Shown here: positions 38,023-48,214 of the stretch, in pieces
Position numbering within the stretch: the first letter of the stretch is position 1
How the letters are laid out: each line of letters opens with the position of its first letter
NCBI RefSeq assembly: GCF_024529975.1
Contig: NZ_AP024897.1
Location: forward strand, 3,348,001 to 3,412,000
Origin: Vibrio quintilis
GTDB taxonomy: Bacteria; Pseudomonadota; Gammaproteobacteria; Enterobacterales; Vibrionaceae
Reading direction: 5' to 3'
DNA: 64,000 nucleotides
Position numbers and translations under genes: made by a program
Notes under the pieces: model-generated
The model's input: the letters and a program-made list of their open reading frames with translations, nothing else
What the model was told of the DNA's origin: nothing
Databases searched by the model: none

Positions 38023-41000
38023 AAATCCATCTCCATTTGTCCGCTTTCCGGGGAATTCTCAGGCTCAGCCTGACCGGCAATCAGCCGGTCCAGTGCCAGA
38101 ATCAGAGCTTCTTCAGGACGATGAGAGAAAACCCCATAGTCAGCATTTCCGGCAACGCCCCGTAAAAAAATGTAATAGACGCCACCAAAGTGTTTTTTGT
38201 AGCTATATCCGGGAATCCGGGCGGATAAAAACCGGTGTAACGCCAACGTATAAAGCTGATACTGCAAATCATAACGATGTTCAATCATCGCGGCCTGAAG
38301 CTGTGACTGGCTATAGTCTTCAATCTGATAACCAAGGTGATTTGATTTCCAGTCCAGAATGTAATATTTGCCGCGGTATTCAAACACTAAATCGATAAAA
38401 CCTTTCAGCATACCTTCTACTTTCGCAAATCCAAGCATTCCCGCCTGAGCCGATAAAGCATCTTTCTGCCGGATCAACCGGTTCAGCCCCGCAGACTGGA
38501 GCACCTCAACCGGGAGTAAAAACTCCATTTCGGTCAGGCGTCTGTTCTTTTCTATATCAGCCAGACATAATGACTGACCATCCAGCGGTGTCGTCAGTAC
38601 CTGCCGAATCATTTTCAGTAAGACCGGAAGCCATTCCGGCTCAACCGATGAGGTTTCCATCAGGGCTGACACAATCCGGGTATTTTCCTCACTATCAGCC
38701 GCTTCGGTAAACTCGATTTCTTCAAACAAGCTATGCAAAAAAGTTCCCGGAGCAGCCCCTTTGGGAAAGGTAAAAATATTCTTCTCTTCCTCTGCCCATA
38801 AGATATCGTCTGATTCACCGGCAGAGTCAATATCAAACCCTTTCGGCTCAAGTGGTGCATCCAGAAATGTCTGATGGCCCGACTGTTTCACCAGATTTGA
38901 ATAACTGGTCATTCTCCAGTAGCGTTCAATCGCATGATTCAGCGTTTTGGCATGTAAATCATCGCTCTCCGCCAGTGGGGATAAGCAGGACATTTCTCCG
39001 GGTTCAGGCGGCGGACATAAAACACCAGCGGAAGACGATGTGCTGAGTACTTTTTCAATCCCGTGTTTCAGTAATGCCACATCACCCGGCTGCCCCTGTT
39101 GCAGCAAATAGCCCATTGCACTGAGATGCGCACGGCTGTCACCGCTTCCGGAGCGTCCGGCAATGGCGGCCAGACCAACAAAACAACCGTAAACGGCACG
39201 GGTTAATGCCACATAAAGTAACCGCAAATCTTCTGCCAGACGCTCTTTTTCCGCCTGAGAAAGCGCAAGATCAGAGCGAAACAAATCCAGTATCACTTTG
39301 CCCTGGTCATCATCATGATATTTTGCTTCCCGGGCTTCGCGATAATTCATCACAAACGGCAGGAAAACCAAATCAAATTCCAGCCCTTTCGATTTATGAA
39401 TGGTAATGATCCTGACCAGATTTCTCTCAGATTCAAGCCGCTGAATGTATTCATCCTGATGAGATAACCCCTGTAATGAATCTTCAATGGATTGCATCAT
39501 CCACCTGGCCAGCGCGTGTGCACTATCGGTTTCTGAGGCCGCCTGCTGCAATAGCTCACCAATATGCATAAAGTCTGTCAGTATCCTTTCCCCTTCTGAG
39601 TGCCGGAGCCACTTTTCGGCTAACTGACGTTGGTACAGCACCGTACGCAACATCGGCTGAATGCCTTTTTCAGACCAGATCTGGCGATAACTCCGGAACT
39701 CCCGGATCACATGCTCCCACAATAACTCGTCGGTATTGAGCTGATCGAGTTCATAAATCTCCAGCATAAAAAAAGCGGAAGCCAGTGCAGCCTTTAACAA
39801 TCGTTCATTCTCAGGCGCAAGAACCGCTTGCAGTAAACGCAAAATATCCCGGGCCACAACACCGGTAAAAACACTGTCCCGGTTTGACAGGTAAACACTG
39901 GCAATCCCCTGTTTTGCCAGCGCAGATTTGATCATATGTCCTTCATGGCCGGTCCGGACTAACACCGCAATATCACCAGCCTGTACCTGTTTTCTGCTTT
40001 CCCCGGAAACCAGACTGCACTGTCCCGCCTCAGACGCCTGCAAAATCGTTTGAATCTGAGCGACTGTCGCGCCGGTCATCTGCTGCATGTAATCACTTTT
40101 AGACAGATAACTTTCCTGATGTTCCGGCCACCACCAGGTCATGGCTGGTTGACGTTGATTCTCCAGTTCCCAATAGCGTCCCTTCGCCTGAGGAGAAGCA
40201 GAAACAGGCTCAAAGGGAATATCATTTTCATAGATGAATGCCCGGGAAGACGAAGAGAACAGCTGATTAACCGCGGTCACCATATCGTCACCAGAACGCC
40301 AGTTTATTGCCAGTGTAAAGTGTGAAGACACCTGCCGCCGGGCTTTCATATAAGTAAAAATATCCGCACCGCGAAACGCATAAATCGCCTGTTTCGGATC
40401 GCCAATCATCAGCAATCCCGTCTCGGATTGCCCCGAATAAATCTGACTGAAAATATGGTATTGCAGCGGATCCGTATCCTGAAACTCATCGATCATGGCA
40501 ACCGGATATAAACTCAGAATCCGTTTTGCTAACAGTTGCTGCGGATCATTTTTCAAAGCATCGGAAAGGTACGCGAGCAAATCATCAAAGGATAACCAGT
40601 GCTTCTCCTGCTTGGTCCGGGCCAGAATGTTGCGACACTCTTTAATCGCATGGGCCAGCAACGGCGCTTTCAGTGAAACAGGCTGCGCCAGAAACACTTC
40701 GATTGCTTTAAATACAGGATGGCAGGGGGGCTCACCTTTCTGTGTTTTTTCATCAAGCATCTGCTGTGAAAAACGTTCCAGCTTATCGGGAATGTCATAG
40801 CTGTTCGTCTCTGTTTCAGCCCAGGCCGAAATCTGCTCAATCCATAACGGTAAATTTTTCTTCGTATAGCTACGCTTATTCACACCGGAAGCGGCAATCA
40901 ATGCCTGAAACTCATGGCTGCCCTGCTGCCACTGTTGCTTTATTTCCTGAATGCGGGATAAATTCTGTTGATGGAGTGATTCAAGGTCAGCTGCCGGAAA

Positions 41001-41639
41001 TGTGGCTGACAAATGCGGCTCACTGCCGGATAAATATGAACCGATCTCATCCAAAAGGTGAGACGGTGTCGGCCAGAGTTGCCGGACCTGCTCTGCCAGT
41101 TCCAGAGACAAACCATAAAAATTACACCGCCAGAAATCGGCGACCGCCATCACTTTCAACCGGCTTTCATCAGTAATAAATTCATGCTGGAACCGGCTCC
41201 CTGATTCAAAGGCATTCTGCACCAGCATGCGCTGGCAAAAACCATGAATCGTATAGATGGCTGCCATATCCATATCCCGCTCAGCCTGCAGCAGCAAATG
41301 CGCGGCTTGCTGGTGATCATCTGTATCACTCAGTAAAGAGCGAAGAAAGTGATCTTCTGATTCTCCGCGGGCAAAAGCCAGCCGGGCCTGATGAATACGT
41401 TCCCTGATTCTGCCCCGTAATTCGGCTGTCGCGGCTTCTGTAAATGTGACAACTAAAATCTGTTCAACCGATAATGGCCGGGGATAGGCAGCGGTTGCAT
41501 CGCCATGACCAAGGAGCAGGCGTAAATATAATCCGGTGATTGTATATGTTTTTCCTGTTCCGGCTGAGGCTTCTATCAATCTCAGACCGGAGAGAGGAAA
41601 TGTAAGCGGGTCAAGCTGAGTGATTTTATTTTCCGGCAT
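38019..41639 (-). CDS. recB: Exodeoxyribonuclease V subunit beta
   Basis: RecB is the 3'-5' helicase and the only nuclease of RecBCD, which processes double-strand ends and loads RecA. Helicase motifs: LIEASAGTGKTYTITGLYLRLLLG, VVTFTEAATAELRGRI, MIDEFQDTDPLQY, LMIGDPKQAIYAFRGADIFTYMKAR, IHKSKGLEFDLVFLPF and LRLLYVALTRA. The C-terminal nuclease core is GFIDLVFEYRGKYYILDWKSNHLG. The frame is open to 41666; the ATG at 41639 (MPENKITQLDPL) aligns best with E. coli, and a TTG at 41645 behind AGAGG is another candidate. Confidence 0.95.
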   Translation of the reverse strand: MPENKITQLDPLTFPLSGLRLIEASAGTGKTYTITGLYLRLLLGHGDATAAYPRPLSVEQILVVTFTEAATAELRGRIRERIHQARLAFARGESEDHFLRSLLSDTDDHQQAAHLLLQAERDMDMAAIYTIHGFCQRMLVQNAFESGSRFQHEFITDESRLKVMAVADFWRCNFYGLSLELAEQVRQLWPTPSHLLDEIGSYLSGSEPHLSATFPAADLESLHQQNLSRIQEIKQQWQQGSHEFQALIAASGVNKRSYTKKNLPLWIEQISAWAETETNSYDIPDKLERFSQQMLDEKTQKGEPPCHPVFKAIEVFLAQPVSLKAPLLAHAIKECRNILARTKQEKHWLSFDDLLAYLSDALKNDPQQLLAKRILSLYPVAMIDEFQDTDPLQYHIFSQIYSGQSETGLLMIGDPKQAIYAFRGADIFTYMKARRQVSSHFTLAINWRSGDDMVTAVNQLFSSSSRAFIYENDIPFEPVSASPQAKGRYWELENQRQPAMTWWWPEHQESYLSKSDYMQQMTGATVAQIQTILQASEAGQCSLVSGESRKQVQAGDIAVLVRTGHEGHMIKSALAKQGIASVYLSNRDSVFTGVVARDILRLLQAVLAPENERLLKAALASAFFMLEIYELDQLNTDELLWEHVIREFRSYRQIWSEKGIQPMLRTVLYQRQLAEKWLRHSEGERILTDFMHIGELLQQAASETDSAHALARWMMQSIEDSLQGLSHQDEYIQRLESERNLVRIITIHKSKGLEFDLVFLPFVMNYREAREAKYHDDDQGKVILDLFRSDLALSQAEKERLAEDLRLLYVALTRAVYGCFVGLAAIAGRSGSGDSRAHLSAMGYLLQQGQPGDVALLKHGIEKVLSTSSSAGVLCPPPEPGEMSCLSPLAESDDLHAKTLNHAIERYWRMTSYSNLVKQSGHQTFLDAPLEPKGFDIDSAGESDDILWAEEEKNIFTFPKGAAPGTFLHSLFEEIEFTEAADSEENTRIVSALMETSSVEPEWLPVLLKMIRQVLTTPLDGQSLCLADIEKNRRLTEMEFLLPVEVLQSAGLNRLIRQKDALSAQAGMLGFAKVEGMLKGFIDLVFEYRGKYYILDWKSNHLGYQIEDYSQSQLQAAMIEHRYDLQYQLYTLALHRFLSARIPGYSYKKHFGGVYYIFLRGVAGNADYGVFSHRPEEALILALDRLIAGQAEPENSPESGQMEMDL

Positions 41640-41898
41640 TTTCAAACATATACCTCTGCAGAGCATTCATCCCGATCAGCAATCAGAATAAGATTGTGAT
41701 CAAACCAATAAAAAAAGAATAAAGTAATGATTATGTAAAATGACATGACAGGGAGTGGGATCTGACTCACGGTTAATCAGTAAGTCAATCATTAACATTC
41801 GCCCATCGTCATCCGACAACCAATTTATGGTCCCTCTGACCTTGTGGCCGCACAGCAAACACCCTACAAAATAACGATTTTCTGGCGGCCACCCTACA

Positions 41899-44800
41899 TC
41901 ACTTTTCACCAGCCTCTTTTGCACTTAGTCTCGGTCTTTTCATCACTTTCAACATAGATTGTCTGACTTCATCTGACAGTGATTCCGACCACTCAGGCCA
42001 CAGACGGGAAATATAAGGTGAATTGCCTTCTCCGGAAATAAACAGATTCCCAATAAACGCATCAGCCATTTTTTTTGCTGTCTTTTCATCATCTTCCTGC
42101 CACTGTCCCTGCTTATTAATATTCGCTTCAACACCAGCCAGCACCGTTACGGGGAAATAAGGCAATGGCCGGTTCATCCCCTCAAGATACAAGCCTAATA
42201 GTTCATCAATCAGCAACATGGCCTCTTCTGCATGAGGGATTGCATCAAAAATCAGATGCCGGATGCCTGCTTTTTTCTCATAGCCAATCAAATGCGTCGG
42301 ACATGAACTTCCCGCCGCAGCCATCATCAGGTGATCCAGCCATGCAGCCAGATAATCCTGTGAACGGATTTTTCCGGTCCGGTAACGGACCAGACCGGTC
42401 TTGTAGTAACGGGAAATCCAGCCCACCAGCCTGATTTCCCGCGCCTCACCCGCCACGGCCGACACAAGGTTCACTTCCTGATCCGGCAAAGGTTCACTGC
42501 ATAAGTCCCGCAGCGCATCCACCATCAGATTCGCCTTTTCCAGATGTTGGGTAAATTCAAGCTCTCCGAATGCACCGACCGGTAAAAGTCCCTGAGCCCG
42601 TTTCGCTTTGATATAAGATTCAGCCTGTGATGCTGATGCATCATCACTTTCAGCGTCGAGCAACACCGCTACCAGTTCATCCAGTAGCTGATAGCTTTCC
42701 AGCCCATTTAATGCAAACGGCTCCTCATCATCCATCACCAGTAAAGAGGCCTCAAACACCACTCTCAAGCGCCGGTTGAAAAAGTATTTTACCGGCAAAT
42801 GCCAGAAACGCCGGAGTTCACTGAGCTCCAGTTCAAACGGGAAAGTTATCCCGCTCAGATAATCAGGCAACGCATCCGGCACCGGGGATATGTCAGGTTC
42901 ATCGCCTCTGGCAACAGGCAGCCATTCACGGGCATAGCTGCCGGGATACTGACGGAATGTCTTCCGGCTGTAGGGCACCATTGCGTGATCATGGGTCAGA
43001 TTATCGATCAGTCGCTCTCCGGACAAATCGCAGGGTAAATCGTCTTCACCGGATAAACAGTAATTCTGACTACAATATTCCATCAGTTCGGTCACCAACA
43101 CGGAAGGCTGACAGGGCGTATTATCCCGGACAGACTGGCCGACATAACTGATATATATGCGTTCTTGAGCGGAGAGCAGCGCTTCAAGAAACAAATACCG
43201 GTCATCATCTCTTCTGGAACGATCTCCGGATCGCGGATATTCAGCGATTAAGTCAAAACCTTCCGCCGGCATATTCCGCGGATAAACGCCGTCATTCATC
43301 CCCAGCAGACACACCACGCTGAAAGGAATGGAACGCATCGGCATCAAAGTACAGAAATTGACCTGACCGGCTAAAAAGCGCTGACTCCCGCGAACACCGG
43401 TCAGCTGATCCGTTAAATGCTGCACCATCACTTCCGGGGAAACCACCCGGTCATAACCGGCATCATCCAGATATTCATTCATCCGGGCCAGCGTATCCCG
43501 GATATTCTGAAAAATAACTTCTTCTTCCACGGACGGCGCGAAGAAGTCATCCAGTAACGTATTCAGCAACTGACGCCAGCCATGAATTTCTTCCGGTTGT
43601 TCCAGAATCGTCCGGTAATATCGAATCCGGCTGATAAACGCCGCCAGTTTCCCCGCCAACGCAGCCTCCAGCCCCTGAACTTCATTATAGGGCGCGACAA
43701 TCCAGGAGCCGTATTCAAACACATCCACCGTATGAGACATCGCATAGCCGGACAACATGCGCTCGATCCCAAATTCCCAGGTATTCTGATGCGTCGCCGG
43801 TAGCCCAAGCGTGCGGGCGGTCTCTTCATTCAACCCCCAGCGAATGCCGGATTCTTTGACCCAGTTTCTGGCCTGTTCAAACTCAGCTTCAGAGATATCG
43901 AACCGGGCCATCATCGCCGGTGTTTCAAGTAACTCCAGTAACTCGGAGGACAGGCAGCGCGACGCCGGTAACTGGATCAAACGCAGAAAAGCCTGCAGCA
44001 CCGGACTTTCACGGTCAGCCGTCCGGTCAGAGATAGAGAAAGGAATAAACCGCTCTCCCGGTGCATTACCAAATACGGCTTCAATGGCCGGACTGTAGGT
44101 ATTAATATCAGCCACCATGACGATAATATCCCGCGGTTTTAAGTCCGGATGCGTATCAAATAAGGTTAAAAGGGCATCGTGCAACACTTCGACTTCGCGC
44201 ATAGCACTATGGCAAACATGCACGGAGAGCGAATAGTCATCCGGCTGAATGCGTTGCTTATGGTGGCTTGAAGCAAAGATTTCATCATTCTGATGCATTT
44301 CCAGATGCAGGATATCTGCCTGAATCTGATGAAGCAGGCTGTCGCGGGCAGTATCGATAAAAAACTCATGCTCTTCACATTCAAGCTGGGACAGCAGATG
44401 CAGGTGATCCCGGCCAAGTTTTCCCATTGATGCCAGCAGACTGTTTCCGGTAGCAGCCTCAAGGTGCTGCTCATCTTCCGGCAGTACAGGCTCTTCTTTT
44501 AACAATACCGGTTCTTCTTTTAACAAAGAAGCAGACCCACCGGTCATCAACCTGCCTTTTTGCAGCATCAACGATTTGCGCTGCTTATTTGCCAGCCTTG
44601 CAAGGTATCGCCGATCCCGGATATCGCCCCAATAATAGCGACAGGGATTCGTCAGCATCAGGTGAACATCAATATGTTCACCGAGTGCATTGAATATTTC
44701 AAGATAATGTGGCGGGAGTGCAGTAATACCAAAGATAAACAGACGCTTTGGCAACGCGCCTTCCGGTATTTGTCCGCGTTGAAGGGAATCAACAAAGGTC

Positions 44801-45372
44801 TGATACAGGTTCGCCCGGTGATAATGAGACTGTCCCTGAGAAATGGTGTCCTGATATATACGCTGCCACAGCAAAGTCTGCCACTCATGCTTGCCCTGCA
44901 ACTCTTCGACGATTTCTCCGGCTTCCCATTTTTCAATCCAGTCAGCCCGGTAAACCAAATACCCGTCAAATATATCGGCAATTTTCTCTGCCAGCTGATA
45001 ACACTTGTGGTCCGAACCATCTTTCTCAAGATATTGCTGCAGAGGCTTAAACGCTGGCATGTCCAGCATTGCCGGTAATGTCTGCATGATTTTCCAGACC
45101 AGCGCATTTTTATTAAATGCACTGCGTTGCGGCACATCCGGTAACACTGAAGTATACAAATCCCAGATAAAAGCCGCCGGCAGCGGAAAAGCCAGATTAG
45201 CTGCGACACCAAACTCTTGTGCCAGTGCCATCTTCAGCCATTGTGACATCCCCGAGCTCTGTACCAGTATCTGCTCGGTGTCAAACGGATGCGCCAAAGG
45301 TTCATTTCTGATCAAATGAAGCAGAATAATTTTCAATGTATCCAGTTGATTAGAATGATAAACAGTAAACAA
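41899..45372 (-). CDS. recC: Exodeoxyribonuclease V subunit gamma
   Basis: RecC scans for Chi and holds the RecB and RecD channels together; it contains inactive helicase-like domains. The N-terminus FTVYHSNQLDTLKIIL and SSGMSQWLKMALAQEFGVAANLAFPLPAAFIWDLY match E. coli RecC well, which supports the unusual TTG start at 45372. A 21-base tandem repeat around 44492-44526 duplicates LLKEEPV near residues 285-295 in a variable region. No ptrA lies between recC and recB; instead a 230-base spacer separates them. Confidence 0.96.
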   Translation of the reverse strand: MFTVYHSNQLDTLKIILLHLIRNEPLAHPFDTEQILVQSSGMSQWLKMALAQEFGVAANLAFPLPAAFIWDLYTSVLPDVPQRSAFNKNALVWKIMQTLPAMLDMPAFKPLQQYLEKDGSDHKCYQLAEKIADIFDGYLVYRADWIEKWEAGEIVEELQGKHEWQTLLWQRIYQDTISQGQSHYHRANLYQTFVDSLQRGQIPEGALPKRLFIFGITALPPHYLEIFNALGEHIDVHLMLTNPCRYYWGDIRDRRYLARLANKQRKSLMLQKGRLMTGGSASLLKEEPVLLKEEPVLPEDEQHLEAATGNSLLASMGKLGRDHLHLLSQLECEEHEFFIDTARDSLLHQIQADILHLEMHQNDEIFASSHHKQRIQPDDYSLSVHVCHSAMREVEVLHDALLTLFDTHPDLKPRDIIVMVADINTYSPAIEAVFGNAPGERFIPFSISDRTADRESPVLQAFLRLIQLPASRCLSSELLELLETPAMMARFDISEAEFEQARNWVKESGIRWGLNEETARTLGLPATHQNTWEFGIERMLSGYAMSHTVDVFEYGSWIVAPYNEVQGLEAALAGKLAAFISRIRYYRTILEQPEEIHGWRQLLNTLLDDFFAPSVEEEVIFQNIRDTLARMNEYLDDAGYDRVVSPEVMVQHLTDQLTGVRGSQRFLAGQVNFCTLMPMRSIPFSVVCLLGMNDGVYPRNMPAEGFDLIAEYPRSGDRSRRDDDRYLFLEALLSAQERIYISYVGQSVRDNTPCQPSVLVTELMEYCSQNYCLSGEDDLPCDLSGERLIDNLTHDHAMVPYSRKTFRQYPGSYAREWLPVARGDEPDISPVPDALPDYLSGITFPFELELSELRRFWHLPVKYFFNRRLRVVFEASLLVMDDEEPFALNGLESYQLLDELVAVLLDAESDDASASQAESYIKAKRAQGLLPVGAFGELEFTQHLEKANLMVDALRDLCSEPLPDQEVNLVSAVAGEAREIRLVGWISRYYKTGLVRYRTGKIRSQDYLAAWLDHLMMAAAGSSCPTHLIGYEKKAGIRHLIFDAIPHAEEAMLLIDELLGLYLEGMNRPLPYFPVTVLAGVEANINKQGQWQEDDEKTAKKMADAFIGNLFISGEGNSPYISRLWPEWSESLSDEVRQSMLKVMKRPRLSAKEAGEK

Positions 45373-45563
45373 GTGTCCATCCGGAAAAATCAGATAAGTG
45401 AATGTGTATCAGAATAGCATAAGCCTCTTACATCCCCGAACAGATTCAGAAACCACTCAGGTTTGATCCGGATGAAGATTAAAGTATTCAATGCATCGGC
45501 TTGATCAAACGCTTAAAATACCTAAGATGATATTTTCCCTGCTGTTTATAAGTCCTGTGACCT

Positions 45564-46463
45564 ATGTATCATATATCTCTGAGACAACTACATATCTTTA
45601 CCGCGATTACGCAGCATGAAACATTAACTCAGGCATCAGAAGCGCTTTTTCTGTCTAAAGCCGCAGTCAGCATGGCACTGGCAGAACTGGAAAAGCAGTT
45701 GGGTCATGTTTTATTTGACCGGGTCAATCACCGGCTGATTCTGAATCAGGAAGGGAAAAAACTGTTACCTCTGGCTGATGAGCTGCTGCACCGGACCAAT
45801 GACATACAACAACTGTTTGAGAATGAAAATAACCTGACCGGCGAAATCCGAATTGGTGCCAGTGATACAATTGGTAATCAGGTCGCTCCCTGGCTACTAA
45901 GTGCATTCAGACAGGATTTTCAACATACTTCGCAAACCTTATTTATTTCGAACTCAGCCCTGATTTGCCAAAAGCTGGTAGATTATGAGCTGGACATCGC
46001 CTTAATCGAGGGCAAAACCCAGCACCCGGAACTGATCGCAAAACAGTTCAGCCATGATCAAATGTGCATTATCGGCTCACCGGATCATCCGCTGGCCGGT
46101 CATCCTGATATTCAGCTGGCTGATTTTGAAAACAGTCACTGGGTATTACGGGAAGCCGGGTCCGGGTCCAGAGAATTCTTTCTGCGCACTGTCGCTCCCC
46201 GTCTGGAACGCTGGCAGGAAACATTTCAGCTCAATACGACAGAAGCTTTAATCAACAGTGTGGCTGCAAATCTCGGATATGCCTGTCTCTCCGAACTGGC
46301 TGCACAATCTGCACTGAAAGACGGACGGGTCGTCCGGATTTCCGTGCCGCTCAATATGCGGCGGCGATACTGGCTGCTGGTCCATAAAGAGAAATATCAG
46401 AATCCTTTACTGAAACACTTTATCCGGTTTTGCTTTGAATGGCCGGTGAGCGATTCAGTTTAA
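45564..46463 (+). CDS. LysR family transcriptional regulator (YeiE-like)
   Basis: A 299-residue DNA-binding regulator. The N-terminal winged helix-turn-helix spans about residues 4-62 (LRQLHIFTAITQHETLTQASEALFLSKAAVSMALAELEKQLG); the effector-binding domain spans about 90-295 with GEIRIGASDTIGNQVAPWLL and the GSGSREFF segment. These resemble the CysB/YeiE branch. It stands alone, divergent from recC across 190 bases, so its target is not evident from the neighbours. Confidence 0.88.
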   Translation: MYHISLRQLHIFTAITQHETLTQASEALFLSKAAVSMALAELEKQLGHVLFDRVNHRLILNQEGKKLLPLADELLHRTNDIQQLFENENNLTGEIRIGASDTIGNQVAPWLLSAFRQDFQHTSQTLFISNSALICQKLVDYELDIALIEGKTQHPELIAKQFSHDQMCIIGSPDHPLAGHPDIQLADFENSHWVLREAGSGSREFFLRTVAPRLERWQETFQLNTTEALINSVAANLGYACLSELAAQSALKDGRVVRISVPLNMRRRYWLLVHKEKYQNPLLKHFIRFCFEWPVSDSV

Positions 46464-46487
46464 TTTGAAATTATCCGACACATGAAA

Positions 46488-46507
46488 TACTGTATAAAAG
46501 AACAGTA
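46488..46507 (+). promoter_or_regulatory. LexA box of yebG
   Basis: TACTGTATAAAAGAACAGTA has the full CTGT-N8-ACAG core with TA flanks on both sides. It ends 30 bases before the yebG ATG. yebG is a known SOS gene, so site and gene support each other. Confidence 0.93.
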
Positions 46508-46536
46508 CAAATTAATAATCACATAGAGGAAAAACC

Positions 46537-46836
46537 ATGACTGTAATCGTCAAGTATGTGGTAGAGCGCAACGGAGAAGAAAAAATGACTTTCACTTCCA
46601 AGGCCGAAGCAGACGCTTATGACAAAATGCTCGATATGGCAGATGAACTGTTTACTTTACTCGGCCAGAGCGAGCTATTAGATAACGAAGAAAAGCAGGA
46701 AGAACTGGCTTTATATCTGGCAAAACACAAAGAGGAAGTTTTGTATGCCCTCGGTGCGAAGCGTAAACCAGCGCCAAAAAAACCAAAGGCTGTTGCAGAA
46801 AATCAACCTCAGGATCCGGATGAGCAGGCAGCCTGA
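46537..46836 (+). CDS. yebG: DNA damage-inducible protein YebG
   Basis: A small SOS protein of unclear biochemical function. The 99 residues include the diagnostic start MTVIVKYVVERNGEEKMTFTSKAEADAYDKMLDMADEL, an acidic helical middle and a Lys/Pro-rich tail (RKPAPKKPK) that could touch nucleic acid. The ATG follows GAGGAAAA. The perfect LexA box just upstream shows SOS control. It is monocistronic, between the LysR gene and dapD. Confidence 0.94.
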   Translation: MTVIVKYVVERNGEEKMTFTSKAEADAYDKMLDMADELFTLLGQSELLDNEEKQEELALYLAKHKEEVLYALGAKRKPAPKKPKAVAENQPQDPDEQAA

Positions 46837-47047
46837 TCATCAAAAAATAACAGGAAAACGGCATTGATTCAGTCTTATTCGAATTCTGATTAAAGAGATA
46901 TATCGGTAAAAAGACAAAACATATCGTTTGACGGACTTTATCCGGCAGAAGACTTTTATCTTTTTCATCGCACTTTATGATATCTCCAACACTCAGATTT
47001 CGTATTTAACTTACGACTTAATGCGCACAGATTCACGGAGATATATC

Positions 47048-48076
47048 ATGTCAGACTTTGCACTTGCTCTTGGTACTGCAACGAAAAACTGCGACAACAA
47101 AATTATAGAAGCCTACTTTCCGACCCCGGTACTTCACCCCTCTGAAGCACTGGTTAAAAGTATCACAGCAATCACGGGTGAAAGTGGAAACCACTCAGTT
47201 GAGATCACAGCAGAGCAGGTCGCAAAACTTGCACAAGCATTTCAGGAACACGGCGAAACAGCCAGCGCCGGGTTTGCCGAAAAAGCAGCAAAAGCATCAC
47301 AACCACTGGTATTGGTTGTTCTGCTGACGGATGAAAAACCTCAGTCAGTTGCTGAAGGCTTCCTCAAGCTTCAGCTCATTTCACACCGTCTGGTTCAGCC
47401 TCATGGCACGGTTCTGGATGGAATTTTCGGACTACTCCACAACATTGCGTGGACGAATGAAGGCCCGATTGATTTGCCTGAACTGGCCGATCGTCAAATT
47501 GAAGCGCGCCTGGCCGGAAGAACACTGACGGTAGACTGCGTCGATAAATTCCCGAAAATGGTCGATTACGTGGTACCTGCCGGTGTTCGTATCGCAGATA
47601 CATCCCGTGTTCGGCTCGGGGCGCATGTTGGCGAAGGTACAACTGTCATGCATGAAGGCTTTATCAACTTTAACGCGGGTACAACGGGTGTCAGCATGGT
47701 TGAAGGACGGATTTCAGCCGGTGTGATGGTCAATAACGGCTCGGATATCGGTGGTGGCGCATCAATCATGGGAACGCTGTCTGGTGGTGGTAAAGTCATC
47801 GTTTCTATCGGAGAAAACTCGTTACTCGGAGCCAATGCAGGTTTAGGCTTCCCACTGGGCGATCGCTGCACCATTGAGTCCGGCCTGTATGTCACAGCCG
47901 GTACAAAAGTACAAATGCTGGACAAAAGTGGTAACCCGGTAGAAATCGTAAAAGCCAGAGATTTAGCAGGTGTTTCCGACCTGCTGTTCCGCCGTAATTC
48001 GCAAACAGGTCAGGTTGAATGTCTGGCCAATAAATCAGCAGTCGAGCTGAATGATGAACTTCACAGTAATAATTAA
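47048..48076 (+). CDS. dapD: 2,3,4,5-tetrahydropyridine-2,6-dicarboxylate N-succinyltransferase
   Basis: DapD succinylates tetrahydrodipicolinate on the way to diaminopimelate and lysine. The ATG at 47048 behind GGAG gives 342 residues, the longer DapD form also seen in pseudomonads; the frame's 40-codon upstream extension is not credible. The central left-handed beta-helix shows hexapeptide-like turns: VRLGAHVGEGTTVMHEGFINFNAGT, VMVNNGSDIGGGASIMG, SLLGANAGLGFPLGD. Ends in a strong terminator. Monocistronic. Confidence 0.95.
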   Translation: MSDFALALGTATKNCDNKIIEAYFPTPVLHPSEALVKSITAITGESGNHSVEITAEQVAKLAQAFQEHGETASAGFAEKAAKASQPLVLVVLLTDEKPQSVAEGFLKLQLISHRLVQPHGTVLDGIFGLLHNIAWTNEGPIDLPELADRQIEARLAGRTLTVDCVDKFPKMVDYVVPAGVRIADTSRVRLGAHVGEGTTVMHEGFINFNAGTTGVSMVEGRISAGVMVNNGSDIGGGASIMGTLSGGGKVIVSIGENSLLGANAGLGFPLGDRCTIESGLYVTAGTKVQMLDKSGNPVEIVKARDLAGVSDLLFRRNSQTGQVECLANKSAVELNDELHSNN

Positions 48077-48092
48077 TTGATTCTGACTGTAA

Positions 48093-48125
48093 AAAAGGCT
48101 GGCATTGTCATCATGCCAGCCTTTT
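48093..48125 (+). terminator. Intrinsic terminator of dapD
   Basis: AAAAGGCTGGCA and TGCCAGCCTTTT flank a nine-base loop, ending in TTTTC, 17 bases after the dapD stop. Confidence 0.88.
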
Positions 48126-48138
48126 CTGTATCTTAAAC

Positions 48139-48176
48139 TATACCCGGACAACCTTGAGGCTACAGGGTTGGGTGTA
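48139..48176. repeat. Degenerate copy of a Vibrio-type palindromic repeat
   Basis: TATACCCGGACAACCTTGAG and the facing GGTTGGGTGTA share the layout of the perfect palindrome at 49307-49346 (TATACCCaaACAACCTgaaG...). Together they bracket the deaminase gene. Several mismatches break the stem, so this looks like an older copy. Confidence 0.6.
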
Positions 48177-48214
48177 AATAAATCCACTTTCCGCAGAGAA
48201 TAACAGAGGCTAAT

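Noticed and set aside
41700..41924. 74-codon minus-strand frame between recC and recB
   Set aside because: Overlaps the recC end in another frame, has no ribosome site and no family resemblance; kept only as a question in the findings.
44560..45212. Long opposite-strand and shifted frames inside recC
   Set aside because: They shadow the well-supported recC frame and have no homologous features.
48126..48214. Possible adenine riboswitch before the deaminase
   Set aside because: The known purine aptamer loops and CTACC-type junction are absent; only a degenerate palindrome and a ribosome site are there.
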